NCBI RefSeq assembly: GCF_020694005.1
Contig: NZ_CP073013.1
Location: 2,986,578-3,050,577, forward strand
From: Marinomonas profundi
Lineage (GTDB): Bacteria; Pseudomonadota; Gammaproteobacteria; Pseudomonadales; Marinomonadaceae
DNA length: 64,000 nt
Reading direction: 5' to 3'
A program made the translations under genes and the position numbers. Below the pieces are notes generated by a model. It made no database searches, had not been told where the DNA came from, and saw nothing but the letters and a program-made list of their open reading frames with translations. Shown piece by piece: positions 1 to 10,176 of this stretch. Within the stretch, counting starts at the first letter, position 1. Each line of letters opens with the position of its first letter.

Positions 1-1
1 T

Positions 2-142
2 ACGGTCAGTATTGGTTTGGCCCCTATAGCGCCCAGTGTTTCCCGGTATGAAGAGATACTCGCTCAGGCTGATAAGGGCTTGTATATCGCCAAACGCAGC
101 GGTCGAAATCGTATTTCGGTGCAGTCGATTTATCAAGATTAA
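2..142 (+). CDS. C-terminal end of a GGDEF-domain protein (partial)
   Basis: The window opens inside this gene. The last 46 residues are readable and end in TAA. They contain the typical end of a diguanylate cyclase domain: a 'VSIGLAP' strand, then 'ADKGLYIAKRSGRN', which matches the conserved ADxALYxAKxxGRN helix of GGDEF domains. The GGDEF active site itself lies upstream of the window, so catalytic competence cannot be judged. It is on the same strand as the pseudouridine synthase that follows after about 100 bp. Domain identity is fairly sure; function as cyclase or degenerate receptor is unknown. Confidence 0.8.
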   Translation, partial: TVSIGLAPIAPSVSRYEEILAQADKGLYIAKRSGRNRISVQSIYQD

Positions 143-247
143 ACTATATTTCCGCTCTTAGTGTTGACATATGAGTTGTCCACTTTCTCTGTGGATAAGC
201 TTGTTGGCTACTCCATTTTCTCTTTATTTATTCGTGATGAGGCTCGT

Positions 248-919
248 TTGCTCAAAGTATTGTTTCGTAGTGATGATTATTGGGTGATTGATAAACCGGC
301 AGGCATGAGTTTTCATGCGGAATCTGAGACGCTAGGGGTGATGCAGTCTTTGGCTGTTGCTTATCCAGATCAGCGGTTTTTTCCTGTGCATCGCTTGGAT
401 AAAATGACATCTGGGTTATTAATCGTGGCTTGTCGTTCGGATGTTGCTGCGGTGTTCGGCAAAATGTTTGAACGGCATGAGCTGGAGAAGCGTTATTTAG
501 CTCTTTCGTTAAAGAAGCCTAAGAAAAAACAAGGCACGGTGATAGGGGGGATGGTACCCAGCCGAAGGGGGCAGTGGAAGCTTACTAAAGAAAATGAAAA
601 CGTCGCGATTACGCAATTTTTTTCACTTTCATTTCAAACACATAGGTTGTTTTTTGTTCGTCCTCTGACGGGGAAAACACATCAAATTCGTGTGGCATTA
701 AAGAGTGTTGGATCGCCAATTTTGGGAGATCTTAGATACGCAGGAGAGGCGGCTGACAGGGGGTATTTGCACGCTTATACTCTGCAATTTGACTGGTATG
801 GGGAAGTACGGCGTTATGTTTGCCTGCCAAGGTCTGGGGCGTTTTTTTCGGCTGAATTAATGGATTTTGTGACGACTCAACTTGATGAGTCTTTATTGAA
901 GTGGCCTTCTAGAAAGTAA
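248..919 (+). CDS. RluA-family RNA pseudouridine synthase
   Basis: This enzyme isomerises uridine to pseudouridine in RNA. The RluA signature 'HRLDKMTSGLLIVA' carries the catalytic Asp, and 'LTGKTHQIRVAL' is the second conserved block. There is no S4 domain, so it belongs with the small RluA-like enzymes rather than RluC/RluD. The reading frame is open from a GTG at 161, but the first 29 residues do not look like the family. Homology appears to begin at 'LLKVLF', and a TTG at 248 preceded by gatgagg gives a 223-residue protein, usual for this subgroup. The RNA target cannot be told from sequence. Start confidence is moderate; family is sure. Confidence 0.85.
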   Translation: MLKVLFRSDDYWVIDKPAGMSFHAESETLGVMQSLAVAYPDQRFFPVHRLDKMTSGLLIVACRSDVAAVFGKMFERHELEKRYLALSLKKPKKKQGTVIGGMVPSRRGQWKLTKENENVAITQFFSLSFQTHRLFFVRPLTGKTHQIRVALKSVGSPILGDLRYAGEAADRGYLHAYTLQFDWYGEVRRYVCLPRSGAFFSAELMDFVTTQLDESLLKWPSRK

Positions 920-965
920 TAAGTAGAACTCAACGGGTATTGTCCCTGATTGAGAAGGAATATGA

Positions 966-2018
966 ATGAAAAATGTTTTAGTTTACTGTCGTCAAGGCTT
1001 TGAAAAAGATTGTGCGGCGGAACTGTCTGAAGTGGCGGCTAGCAAAGGATTTTATGGTTATGCCAAGGTGGTTTCCGATGCGGGTTACATTGTGTATAAC
1101 TTTGATCAGGCGGATGCGGGTGAGGCGCTGATTCAGCAGTTGGATTTTAATCGGCTTATTTTTGCTCGTCAGATTATTGCGGTAAATGGGGTGATCGAAT
1201 TAGAACAGGGTGGTCGTGTTGAGTCTTTGCTTGAGGCGGCACGTGAGTTGCCATTAGCCGAAGAAATATGGATTGAAACCGCGGACACGAATGAAGCAAA
1301 AGCCTTATCGAATTTGATCAAGAAGCTTGAAAAGCCGTTGCGTGAAGGTTGGAAAAAATCGGGTGTATTGCGCAATAAAGCGGTTGAGGTTCGTCATCAT
1401 GTCTTTATGTTGGATGGTGAGTCGGCTTACCTTGGGGTGTCCTATGCCAGTTGTCGCAGTGATTTCCCTATGGGGATTCGCCGTTTACGCTTTCCGGCCG
1501 CCGGTCCGAGCCGTTCTACTTTAAAATTGGAAGAAGCGTTTTTACAGTTTGTGCCAGAGCGTACTCGTGAGGCCGATTTGACCGAAGGTATGACGGCGGT
1601 GGATTTGGGCGCGGCACCGGGTGGCTGGACGTATCAGTTTGTCAAAAAAGGCATTCATGTTATTGCCATTGATAATGGTCCGATGCAAAAGGAATTGATG
1701 TCGACGGGCTTGGTGCAACATGAAAAGGCCGATGGTTTTAAATATGAGCCACCTTATACGGTTGATTGGTTGGTGTGCGACATGGTTGAGCGACCAATAA
1801 AGGTAGCGGAATTAATGGCCAAGTGGCTGGCAAGCGGTTGGACAAGACGGGCGATTTTTAACTTAAAACTGCCAATGAAAAAACGCTACCAAGAAGTGAC
1901 TTTGTGTTTACAAACGATTGAGGCGTTATTGAAAAAATCGGGTGTGAGCTATCATTATCAAGTGAAACATCTTTACCATGATCGTGAAGAAGTGACTGTT
2001 TGTATTATGGTTCGATAA
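966..2018 (+). CDS. rlmM: 23S rRNA 2'-O-ribose cytidine-2498 methyltransferase RlmM
   Basis: RlmM methylates the ribose of C2498 in 23S rRNA using S-adenosylmethionine. The 350-residue protein has the usual length. It has an N-terminal THUMP-like region (about 1-170) and a C-terminal Rossmann methyltransferase. The SAM loop 'VDLGAAPGGWTYQF' is at about 212-225, followed by an acidic 'CDMVERP' and the basic 'NLKLPMKKR' expected of the K-D-K-E type 2'-O-methyltransferases. It starts at ATG 966 about 47 bp after the pseudouridine synthase and may be cotranscribed with it, pairing two rRNA modification genes. A hairpin follows before the convergent L,D-transpeptidase. Confidence 0.93.
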   Translation: MKNVLVYCRQGFEKDCAAELSEVAASKGFYGYAKVVSDAGYIVYNFDQADAGEALIQQLDFNRLIFARQIIAVNGVIELEQGGRVESLLEAARELPLAEEIWIETADTNEAKALSNLIKKLEKPLREGWKKSGVLRNKAVEVRHHVFMLDGESAYLGVSYASCRSDFPMGIRRLRFPAAGPSRSTLKLEEAFLQFVPERTREADLTEGMTAVDLGAAPGGWTYQFVKKGIHVIAIDNGPMQKELMSTGLVQHEKADGFKYEPPYTVDWLVCDMVERPIKVAELMAKWLASGWTRRAIFNLKLPMKKRYQEVTLCLQTIEALLKKSGVSYHYQVKHLYHDREEVTVCIMVR

Positions 2019-2082
2019 TCACCACAGACCTTCTTTTAAGGTGTGCCGCGCACCGCTTCTATTGTTGGTCCATTCCTATTGC

Positions 2083-2118
2083 TTTCATCTCCCTCTACAT
2101 GAGGTAGGGGAGATGAAA
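2083..2118. terminator. Hairpin between convergent rlmM and L,D-transpeptidase genes
   Basis: TTTCATCTCCC (2083-2093) pairs perfectly with GGGAGATGAAA (2108-2118), and CTAC/GTAG extends the stem inward past one bulged T. It lies in the 137-bp space between the two convergent genes. There is no long T-run on either side, so it may be a weak or Rho-assisted bidirectional terminator. Confidence 0.55.
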
Positions 2119-2155
2119 CCTTCCAATATCTGTTAATTTCAATTTTAAATGACGA

Positions 2156-3823
2156 TTAAATAGACTCTCTAGCATTAAACGCTGAGTAGCCCATGGCTTC
2201 TTCCATGAGTGGATCTCGCTGGTAAATATCATCACGGAATTCCAACATGCCATTGGCGTTTGGCACCACGGTGAAATAGACCAAGTAAACCGGAATGTAG
2301 GTCGGTAGGGAAATCACGCTATTGCTGGCGGTTTTGAGTGTCTTGTTCATTTCATTAAACTGTTTGTAGCCTTTGGTGATTTCCTTGGCAAACTCGTTGG
2401 GGTTTTCGAGGCGAACACAGCCGGAGCTGAACGCTCTGTTGGTTTCTCTAAATAGGTGCTTGGCTGGGGTGTCATGTAAGTAAATTTCATTTTTATTTGG
2501 GAACATGAACTTGTATTGGCCGAGTGCGTTGCCTTCATCGGGTTCTTGTTCAAAGCGAAAAGCCAGTTTGTCTTCGCTGATGGCTTTCCAATTGATTTTA
2601 GTCGAATCCAGTTCTTTTGCGCCAATGCTCCAGCTTGAGTAGAGTTTGTAGCCATGTTTGACCAGATAATTTGGGTCGGCTTGCAGTTTTGGCAATAGAT
2701 TTTCTCTGGCAATACGATGAGGAACGCGCCAAGTTGGGTTGGTGACCATATAGGTCATTAAACCTTTGAAGACAGGCGTTTTTCGCTCGGGTTTGCCAAT
2801 GACGACCTTCATTGAGGTGAGCTCACCGTTTAAATTCATTTCCATCGTGTAGTTGGTGAGATCCACCCAAATGCGGTTCGCTTCGAGTTCGCTTGGTAGC
2901 CAGCGCCATCTTTCTAAATTGTAGGCAATTTGTTTTGCGCGGGTTTCGAGTGGAACGTTGAGCATTTCAATGGTTTTTGATCCTGCTGCGCCATCGGCTG
3001 AGAGGTGATGGCGTTGTTGAAAACGCATTAGAGCGTCTTTTAGGCGTAGATCAAATTGTTCTTCGTTGACCTTGCGAGTCGAAAATCGTATGTCACCCAA
3101 TTGAACGAGTCGGGCCCGCAGTTGAGCAACCCGAGGGCCTTCGTCACCAGCAGACAGGGGGACTCCAGCGTTGACAAAAATGTCTTTTTCTTTTCTTGCG
3201 AGGTCTTGATAGTACACCAGCCATTTCTGCAGAATCTGATACTGCGGGCTACGAGGCGCGAGCAGTGGAAGAGAATTAACCATGTCGGTGGCTGAGTCTA
3301 TGTAGAGCAAGTCTCTCCAGTTGTTGTTTGGGGCGTCTAGTTGCCAGTTTGGGTCGATTAATTGAGGCTCGTAACGGCCATTGCTAAGATCATGAGCGTA
3401 GCTGGTTAAGGCGATCGTAGTGATGACATCCATCTCGGCTAACTGTTGAGGGGTTGGCTGTTTTAGCGCCAAGTATTCTTTAATAATGTCGGTGTGATAG
3501 TGGATTGGGTTAAGGCCGTGAGTGTAGGATTGCTCAAGTATGTCGAGTAGTTTGTAAATTGACATATTGATTTTTTTATCTTTTATCCACATTGGCTCGT
3601 AGCCGCGCGCTTGGTAGGCTTCTAGCACCGTGTTGTTGGGCAGGGCTTGACCGGCAACGGGAGTGAAAGCGTTCAGCGTTAAGGCGACTTGCTGTTTCAC
3701 ACTGTTTTCTATTTGTGATTCGCTAGGGGGATCAATAACAAATGCTTGGTTTGATGTGGATGAGCAGGCGCTGAGTAATAGGCTTATGATAAATAAGGGT
3801 AAAAATTGTTTCGTGATGATCAT
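2156..3823 (-). CDS. L,D-transpeptidase, YcbB/LdtD-like lipoprotein
   Basis: The enzyme makes 3-3 (meso-DAP to meso-DAP) crosslinks in periplasmic peptidoglycan. The N-terminus is a lipoprotein signal ending in lipobox LLSAC (Cys20). An LdtD-type scaffold region follows, then a PG_binding_1 domain at about 225-290 and a YkuD catalytic domain at about 315-490. The catalytic core shows 'YLHDTP' (His450) and 'SSGCVRLENP' (Cys469), the canonical HxD...SxGCxR motif. At 555 residues it is slightly shorter than E. coli YcbB (615). It starts directly after the YkgJ-like gene on the same strand (start at the neighbour's stop), so the two form an operon. Family is sure; the specific LdtD name is an inference. 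Confidence 0.9.
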   Translation of the reverse strand: MIITKQFLPLFIISLLLSACSSTSNQAFVIDPPSESQIENSVKQQVALTLNAFTPVAGQALPNNTVLEAYQARGYEPMWIKDKKINMSIYKLLDILEQSYTHGLNPIHYHTDIIKEYLALKQPTPQQLAEMDVITTIALTSYAHDLSNGRYEPQLIDPNWQLDAPNNNWRDLLYIDSATDMVNSLPLLAPRSPQYQILQKWLVYYQDLARKEKDIFVNAGVPLSAGDEGPRVAQLRARLVQLGDIRFSTRKVNEEQFDLRLKDALMRFQQRHHLSADGAAGSKTIEMLNVPLETRAKQIAYNLERWRWLPSELEANRIWVDLTNYTMEMNLNGELTSMKVVIGKPERKTPVFKGLMTYMVTNPTWRVPHRIARENLLPKLQADPNYLVKHGYKLYSSWSIGAKELDSTKINWKAISEDKLAFRFEQEPDEGNALGQYKFMFPNKNEIYLHDTPAKHLFRETNRAFSSGCVRLENPNEFAKEITKGYKQFNEMNKTLKTASNSVISLPTYIPVYLVYFTVVPNANGMLEFRDDIYQRDPLMEEAMGYSAFNARESI

Positions 3824-4107
3824 TAGGCAGTCCTTGTTATGACGAGGAGGTGTTTGGGGTTAGTGTCGTCTTCCATGTAAGATAAAAGTGCGATGGCTTC
3901 TTCTCTATTATGGCCGCAAGTGTATTCTTCTGCACGAAAGTCGGCGCACACTTTCGGTCTTGACGGGTCTTCAAAAAGCGCGCATCGGTAATCACTTAGT
4001 AGCTGTATGCATACTTCTCCTGCGGCTTTGCCGTTTGGCATACCCGGAATGGGAGAGCTGATAGAGGGCGCTGTGCAGCATGCGCCACAGCCTGATCGGC
4101 ATTGCAT
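3823..4107 (-). CDS. YkgJ-family cysteine-cluster protein
   Basis: A 94-residue cysteine-rich protein. Its N-terminal 'CRSGCGACC' cluster (Cys3, 7, 10, 11), together with Cys33, 42, 54 and 63, matches the YkgJ/UPF0153 family, predicted to bind Zn or an Fe-S cluster. The residues 'ISSPIPGMPNGKAAGE' between clusters are typical of the family. Biochemical role is not established for the family. Its stop abuts the start of the L,D-transpeptidase gene (shared base at 3823), implying translational coupling, which is a contextual hint only. It is divergent from the response-regulator cyclase gene across about 136 bp. Confidence 0.85.
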   Translation of the reverse strand: MQCRSGCGACCTAPSISSPIPGMPNGKAAGEVCIQLLSDYRCALFEDPSRPKVCADFRAEEYTCGHNREEAIALLSYMEDDTNPKHLLVITRTA

Positions 4108-4243
4108 AGGATGGCCTTGTGATTTTATAAAATAACATTTACAGAGGGTATTTTAGAGTATCGAAATGACGGGTCATAGAGGATAATTAAAAAATGTACT
4201 CAAAAAAGTGAGTTATATTACTTTTTCAAATAGGATTATGCCG

Positions 4244-5482
4244 ATGATGGAAGAACGAAAAATATTAGTAGTGGAAGACAGTCCTGTTGTGTTGAAGGTG
4301 CTTCATCATTTGTTGTCCCAAAACCCTATTTTTGTTCCTGTACTTTGTGCTTGTTATGAAGACGCCGAAAAAAAGTTAAAAGAGGCTGGTAACACGCATT
4401 TTGCCGCTATTGTGGATCTGAATTTGCCTGATGCCGAAAACGGCGAAATCGTCGATCTTATTCTGTCTTATCAGATCCCCTGTGTCGTGTTGACGGGCAA
4501 TTTTGATGACAGGTTGCGCCTCAGTTTATTGAATAAAGGCGTGTTGGATTACATCACCAAGGACAGTCGTTATTCATTCAATCACGCGATTAAAGTAGTG
4601 GAGCGGTTAAGTAAAAATCAGGGGCTGAAAGTTCTCGTTGCTGAAGACTCGGTGGTGAGTCGGCAGTTTATCAAGTTACTGCTTGAGCAGTATTGTTTTA
4701 CTGTCATCGAGGCTGAAAATGGCCAGGAGGCGCTGGCGAAACTAGAAGCGGACACGGATATTAGAATGCTGATCGCCGATTATAATATGCCGCTGGTGAA
4801 TGGGTATGATCTAGTGCGTATGCTTAGATACAATGCCCGCTTTCAGGATTTGGTGATTCTTGGTTTGTCTGCGGAAGGTGACAGCGCGTTATCGGCGAAA
4901 TTTATCAAGGCGGGGGCAAACGACTTTTTGAAAAAGCCTTTCCATCATGAGGAGTTTCATTGTCGTGTTGTGCACAGTCTTGAGGCTCAAGAGATGCTGG
5001 AGACAATACGTGATTTGGCCAATATTGATCCGCTTACTAAGTTAAAAAATAGACGTTGTTTGTTTAGTGAGGGTGAGACTTTTTTCCGCCACGCTAAAGG
5101 GAACGCTGCCTTGGCGATGTTAGATCTGGATAACTTCAAGCAAATAAATGATACCTATGGCCACATTGTTGGCGATAGTTTATTAGAAGCGTTAGGGCAA
5201 GTCATTCGTGATGCGTTTCCCGGGATGTTGGCTTATCGTTTTGGTGGTGAGGAGTTTTGCGTGCTAGCAGAAGTCAGCGGTCCTCATATGCTTGAGGTGG
5301 TCAATGACTTTCTCGACGGCCTGCGGCGAAAAGAGTTTACAGAGGCAAAAATCGCACTCACTTGCAGTGTTGGTTTGTGTAGCCAATCCGCTGATTCTCT
5401 TGAGGCCAGTATTCGGGAGGCAGATCGAAACTTGTATGAAGCAAAACGTCTGGGCCGGGATCGCGTGGTGGCTGATTTTTAG
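4244..5482 (+). CDS. Response regulator with two receiver domains and a GGDEF domain
   Basis: A cytoplasmic c-di-GMP synthase candidate controlled by phosphorelay. From ATG 4244 (AGGA 8 nt upstream; in-frame GTG 4208 and ATG 4238 have poorer spacing) the 412-residue protein reads REC1, REC2, GGDEF. REC1 has an acidic pair at E11-D12 and phospho-acceptor D58. REC2 has an acidic pair at E134-D135, acceptor D179 in 'IADYNMP' and the lysine 'LKKPF'. The GGDEF domain has an intact A-site 'RFGGEEF' at about 334-338. The inhibitory I-site RxxD normally found five residues before GGEEF is absent (FPGM there), so product feedback through that site is not expected. PleD-like architecture; no obvious kinase gene nearby. 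Confidence 0.9.
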   Translation: MMEERKILVVEDSPVVLKVLHHLLSQNPIFVPVLCACYEDAEKKLKEAGNTHFAAIVDLNLPDAENGEIVDLILSYQIPCVVLTGNFDDRLRLSLLNKGVLDYITKDSRYSFNHAIKVVERLSKNQGLKVLVAEDSVVSRQFIKLLLEQYCFTVIEAENGQEALAKLEADTDIRMLIADYNMPLVNGYDLVRMLRYNARFQDLVILGLSAEGDSALSAKFIKAGANDFLKKPFHHEEFHCRVVHSLEAQEMLETIRDLANIDPLTKLKNRRCLFSEGETFFRHAKGNAALAMLDLDNFKQINDTYGHIVGDSLLEALGQVIRDAFPGMLAYRFGGEEFCVLAEVSGPHMLEVVNDFLDGLRRKEFTEAKIALTCSVGLCSQSADSLEASIREADRNLYEAKRLGRDRVVADF

Positions 5483-5544
5483 GTGGCTGGCTTCTAGTCT
5501 GTTGTTTAGGCAAAGGAGCCTGCTAAAAAGAGTCTGTAGAAGAT

Positions 5545-5588
5545 AAAAAAACACCGCCTTATTATTAAAATAAGGCGGTGTTTTTTGT
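5545..5588. terminator. Bidirectional rho-independent terminator
   Basis: acaccgccttatt (from 5551) and ataaggcggtgt form a 12-bp stem flanked by A-run on the left and T6 on the right, so it can terminate both the plus-strand cyclase gene and the convergent gatB transcript. Confidence 0.92.
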
Positions 5589-5628
5589 TGCTGTTATTAG
5601 CGTCATTACGGCTTTCAAAGCGTGATTA

Positions 5629-7074
5629 CTAGCCTTTAAGCATCTTGCTAAGGATTGGGTTAACCAAGCTTGGGTTGGCTTTGCCTTGTGATGCTTTCAT
5701 CACTTGGCCGACGAAGAAGCCGATCATTTTCTTTTGCTTGTCTTCGTCTGCGGCGCGGTATTGTTCAACCTGAGCCGCATTGGCGTCCAAAATAGTTTGG
5801 ATCATGGCTTCAATGGCACCGGTATCCGTCACTTGTTTCAGGCCTTTTGCTTTGATGATGTCGTCCGCTGAACCTTCGCCATCCCACATGGCTTGCAACA
5901 CATCTTTTGCGGTTTTGCCATTAATGGTGCTGTCCTTGATTCGCACCAAGAGTTCGCCAAATGCTTGGGCATTAACGGGCGCGTTTTCAATGTCTTGCTG
6001 TTCTTGGTTCAGCAGCTTGCTGAGTTCACCCATGACCCAGTTTGCGGTCAGTTTGGCATCGGCCACGGCGGTATTGGCGGTTTCAAAGTAGTTCGCCATC
6101 GCGCGTGAAGACGACAGTACGTTAGCGTCGTATTCGCTGAGCAGGTATTCGCTTTGGAAGCGCGCTGCTTTTTGACTTGGTAGCTCGGGTAAGGTGGCTC
6201 TGATGCCATCAACGTACTCTTGTGTTAAGACAATGGGGAGTAGGTCAGGGCAAGGGAAGTAGCGATAGTCGTTGGCGTCTTCTTTGGAACGCATGCTGCG
6301 GGTTTCGTTTTTCTCTGGATCGTACAGACGTGTTTCCTGAATGATGCGACCGCCGTCTTCTAAAATGTCCGCTTGGCGCTCGATCTCAGTGTAAATGGCT
6401 TTTTCGATAAAACGGAACGAGTTGACGTTTTTGATTTCTGTGCGAGTGCCGTATTCTTTTTGACCTTTTGGGCGCAGGGACAAGTTGATGTCGCAACGCA
6501 TTGAGCCTTCTGCCATGTTGCCATCGCAAATGCCAAGATAAGTCACAATGGAGTGAATCATTTTAACGTAGGCTACGGCTTCTTTGGCGGAGCGAATATC
6601 GGGCTCAGAGACGATTTCTAACAACGGCGTGCTGGAGCGGTTTAAGTCGATCCCCGTCATGCCTTGGAAATCTTCATGTAAAGACTTGCCTGCGTCTTCT
6701 TCAAGGTGGGCGCGAGTGATACCAACACGAGACGTTGTGCCGTCTTCTAGCATGACATCTAGGTAGCCTTTGCCCACAATCGGATGATCCATTTGGCTGG
6801 TTTGGTAGCCTTTTGGCAGATCTGGATAAAAGTAGTTTTTACGTGCAAAAACCGACGTCATGCCAATGTCAGCGTTGATGGCGTGACCAAACATAACCGC
6901 CATGCGCAAGGCTTCTTTGTTAAAAACCGGTAATGCGCCTGGCATACCTAAGTCGACAAGCGTGGTTTGGGTGTTTGGTTCTGCGCCAAAGCCTACGGCG
7001 GCGCCAGAAAACAATTTTGATTTGGTAGAGAGCTGAGTATGAATCTCAAGGCCAATAACGACTTCCCAGTTCAT
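5629..7074 (-). CDS. gatB: Aspartyl/glutamyl-tRNA amidotransferase subunit B
   Basis: GatB is the kinase/tRNA-binding subunit of the GatCAB complex, which converts Glu-tRNA(Gln) or Asp-tRNA(Asn) to the amidated form. The 481-residue protein begins '[15 protein letters not shown]' and carries the family blocks '[12 protein letters not shown]', 'LEEDAGKS' and 'DINLSLRP', with a C-terminal YqeY-like tail. The frame stays open 14 codons further upstream, but that would run into gatA. ATG 7074 has AGGAGC upstream and sits two bases after the gatA stop. It is the last gene of gatC-gatA-gatB and ends at the shared terminator. Confidence 0.96.
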   Translation of the reverse strand: MNWEVVIGLEIHTQLSTKSKLFSGAAVGFGAEPNTQTTLVDLGMPGALPVFNKEALRMAVMFGHAINADIGMTSVFARKNYFYPDLPKGYQTSQMDHPIVGKGYLDVMLEDGTTSRVGITRAHLEEDAGKSLHEDFQGMTGIDLNRSSTPLLEIVSEPDIRSAKEAVAYVKMIHSIVTYLGICDGNMAEGSMRCDINLSLRPKGQKEYGTRTEIKNVNSFRFIEKAIYTEIERQADILEDGGRIIQETRLYDPEKNETRSMRSKEDANDYRYFPCPDLLPIVLTQEYVDGIRATLPELPSQKAARFQSEYLLSEYDANVLSSSRAMANYFETANTAVADAKLTANWVMGELSKLLNQEQQDIENAPVNAQAFGELLVRIKDSTINGKTAKDVLQAMWDGEGSADDIIKAKGLKQVTDTGAIEAMIQTILDANAAQVEQYRAADEDKQKKMIGFFVGQVMKASQGKANPSLVNPILSKMLKG

Positions 7075-7076
7075 GC

Positions 7077-8537
7077 TTATGCTCCTTTTGCCATAGTGGG
7101 GATTTGTAAATGCCAATCCGAGTGTTGTTGATACTGATGCGCAACGTTTAAGAGCTTGGCTTCGGCAAAATAGTTGCCCATGATTTGCAGGCCAACGGGC
7201 ATGCCATCGACAAAACCGGCAGGTACTGACATGGCAGGAATGCCGGCAAGGTTAACTGACAATGTATAAATATCTTCTAAGTACATGGCAACGGGGTCGC
7301 TGGTTTTGCTACCAAGGCCAAAGGCGGTGGTCGGTGCAACCGGGCCCATGATGACATCCACTTCGGCAAGGGCTTTAACAAAGTCCTCTTTAATGAGACG
7401 ACGAATTTTTTGTGCTTTTAAATAATAGGCGTCGTAGTAGCCTTCTGACAGTGCGTAAGTGCCGACCATGATGCGTTTCTGTACTTCTGTGCCAAAACCT
7501 TCGGCGCGTGAGCGCATATACATATCCAGCAAATCTTTTGGGTCGTCACAGCGATGGCCAAAACGCACGCCATCGAAGCGAGACAGGTTTGAAGAAGCTT
7601 CAGACGGCGCAATGACATAATAAGACGGAATGCTAAGTTGTAGGTTTGGCAGTGAAATCTCTTTCACGCTAGCGCCTAGTTTTTCGAACTCTTTGACCGC
7701 CGCCATAATAACGTCGGCCACTTTTGAATCTAGGCCGTCACCGAAATATTCTTTTGGGAGGCCAATTTTTAAGCCTGTCAGCGGTGCATTGATATTGGCT
7801 AAATAGTCATCGACTGGTTGCTCGGCTGAGGTGGAATCTTTGTCGTCAAATCCTGCCATGGCTTGCATTAGGTGTGCGCAATCTTCCGCACTTTTGGCCA
7901 TTGGGCCGCCTTGGTCAAGGCTGGATGCATAGGCGATCATACCGAAGCGAGAAACGCGACCGTAGGTTGGTTTAAGGCCGGTGATGCCGCAGAAGGAGGC
8001 TGGCTGGCGAATCGAGCCGCCAGTGTCGGTGCCTGTTGCGGCAACGACAAGTCCTGCAGACACAGCAGCGGCAGAGCCACCAGAAGATCCGCCTGGCACC
8101 TTGTCTAAATTCCATGGGTTTTTTACCGCGCCATAAAAGCTGTTTTCATTAGAAGAGCCCATGGCGAACTCGTCCATATTGGTTTTACCCAGCATGATGG
8201 CACCCGCTTGTTGGATGCGCTGGGTGACGGTGGACTCGTAAGGCGGAATGAAGTTATTCAGCATCTTGGAGCCGCATGTCGTTAACGTGCCTTCTGTGCA
8301 GAACAGGTCTTTATGAGCAACCGGAATCCCCGTCAGGCTGGAGCCTTTTCCGTTTTGTAATAGCGCATCGGCTGCGGCCGCTTGTTCTAGGGCTCGTTGT
8401 TCATTGACGGTGATAAAGCTGTTTAATTGTGGGTCAAGTTTGGCTATGCGCGCTAAAAAATGGCGGGTTAGCTCAACACTAGAAAGGTCTTTGTTGCGCA
8501 GTTTTTGCGCTAATGTCGAGATACTTTGTTCGAACAT
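7077..8537 (-). CDS. gatA: Aspartyl/glutamyl-tRNA amidotransferase subunit A
   Basis: GatA is the glutaminase subunit of GatCAB, supplying ammonia for tRNA-dependent amidation. It has the amidase-signature fold with the Ser-cisSer-Lys triad visible as Lys76 ('AHKDLFC'), Ser151 ('[10 protein letters not shown]') and Ser175 ('DTGGSIRQP'). The length of 486 residues is normal. Its start lies 11 bp after the gatC stop and its end is 2 bp from gatB, so the three subunits are one transcript. The presence of the complex implies that glutaminyl- and/or asparaginyl-tRNA is made indirectly. Confidence 0.97.
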   Translation of the reverse strand: MFEQSISTLAQKLRNKDLSSVELTRHFLARIAKLDPQLNSFITVNEQRALEQAAAADALLQNGKGSSLTGIPVAHKDLFCTEGTLTTCGSKMLNNFIPPYESTVTQRIQQAGAIMLGKTNMDEFAMGSSNENSFYGAVKNPWNLDKVPGGSSGGSAAAVSAGLVVAATGTDTGGSIRQPASFCGITGLKPTYGRVSRFGMIAYASSLDQGGPMAKSAEDCAHLMQAMAGFDDKDSTSAEQPVDDYLANINAPLTGLKIGLPKEYFGDGLDSKVADVIMAAVKEFEKLGASVKEISLPNLQLSIPSYYVIAPSEASSNLSRFDGVRFGHRCDDPKDLLDMYMRSRAEGFGTEVQKRIMVGTYALSEGYYDAYYLKAQKIRRLIKEDFVKALAEVDVIMGPVAPTTAFGLGSKTSDPVAMYLEDIYTLSVNLAGIPAMSVPAGFVDGMPVGLQIMGNYFAEAKLLNVAHQYQQHSDWHLQIPTMAKGA

Positions 8538-8548
8538 GCTTGTCTCTC

Positions 8549-8836
8549 TTAATCGATCACTTTTGGTACAAGGAAAAGGCCGGCTTCGGTCAGCGGTGCG
8601 TTCGCTAGGAAGGCGTCGCGACGATTTTCCTCGGTGACTATGTCTTCTCTTAATCTTTGTGTCATTTCCAGCGGATTTGAGAGAGGCTCTACGCCATCGG
8701 TATTCACAGATTGCATTTGTTCAACAAGCGATAAAATACTAGAAAGTGAGTGTTGATATTGGTCGGCGCCTTCCTCAGTGAGAGCGAGACGAGCCAAGTG
8801 TGCAATTTTTTGCACGTCTTGTTTGTCTATGGACAT
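8549..8836 (-). CDS. gatC: Aspartyl/glutamyl-tRNA amidotransferase subunit C
   Basis: A 95-residue GatC, which wraps and stabilises the GatA-GatB interface. The pattern '[15 protein letters not shown]' at the N-terminus and '[28 protein letters not shown]' region near the C-terminus are typical. It is the first gene of the gatCAB operon and is divergent from mreB. Confidence 0.95.
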   Translation of the reverse strand: MSIDKQDVQKIAHLARLALTEEGADQYQHSLSSILSLVEQMQSVNTDGVEPLSNPLEMTQRLREDIVTEENRRDAFLANAPLTEAGLFLVPKVID

Positions 8837-10160
<1,324 letters not shown>

Positions 10161-10176
10161 GCGTTAGGAGCCTCCT

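Noticed and set aside
161..247. N-terminal extension of the pseudouridine synthase from GTG 161
   Set aside because: The 29 extra residues do not resemble the family; a TTG at 248 fits length and motif position better, though this is not proven.
2347..2712. A 121-codon open frame inside the L,D-transpeptidase gene
   Set aside because: It overlaps the catalytic domain of a clear gene on the same strand in another frame and resembles no protein family.
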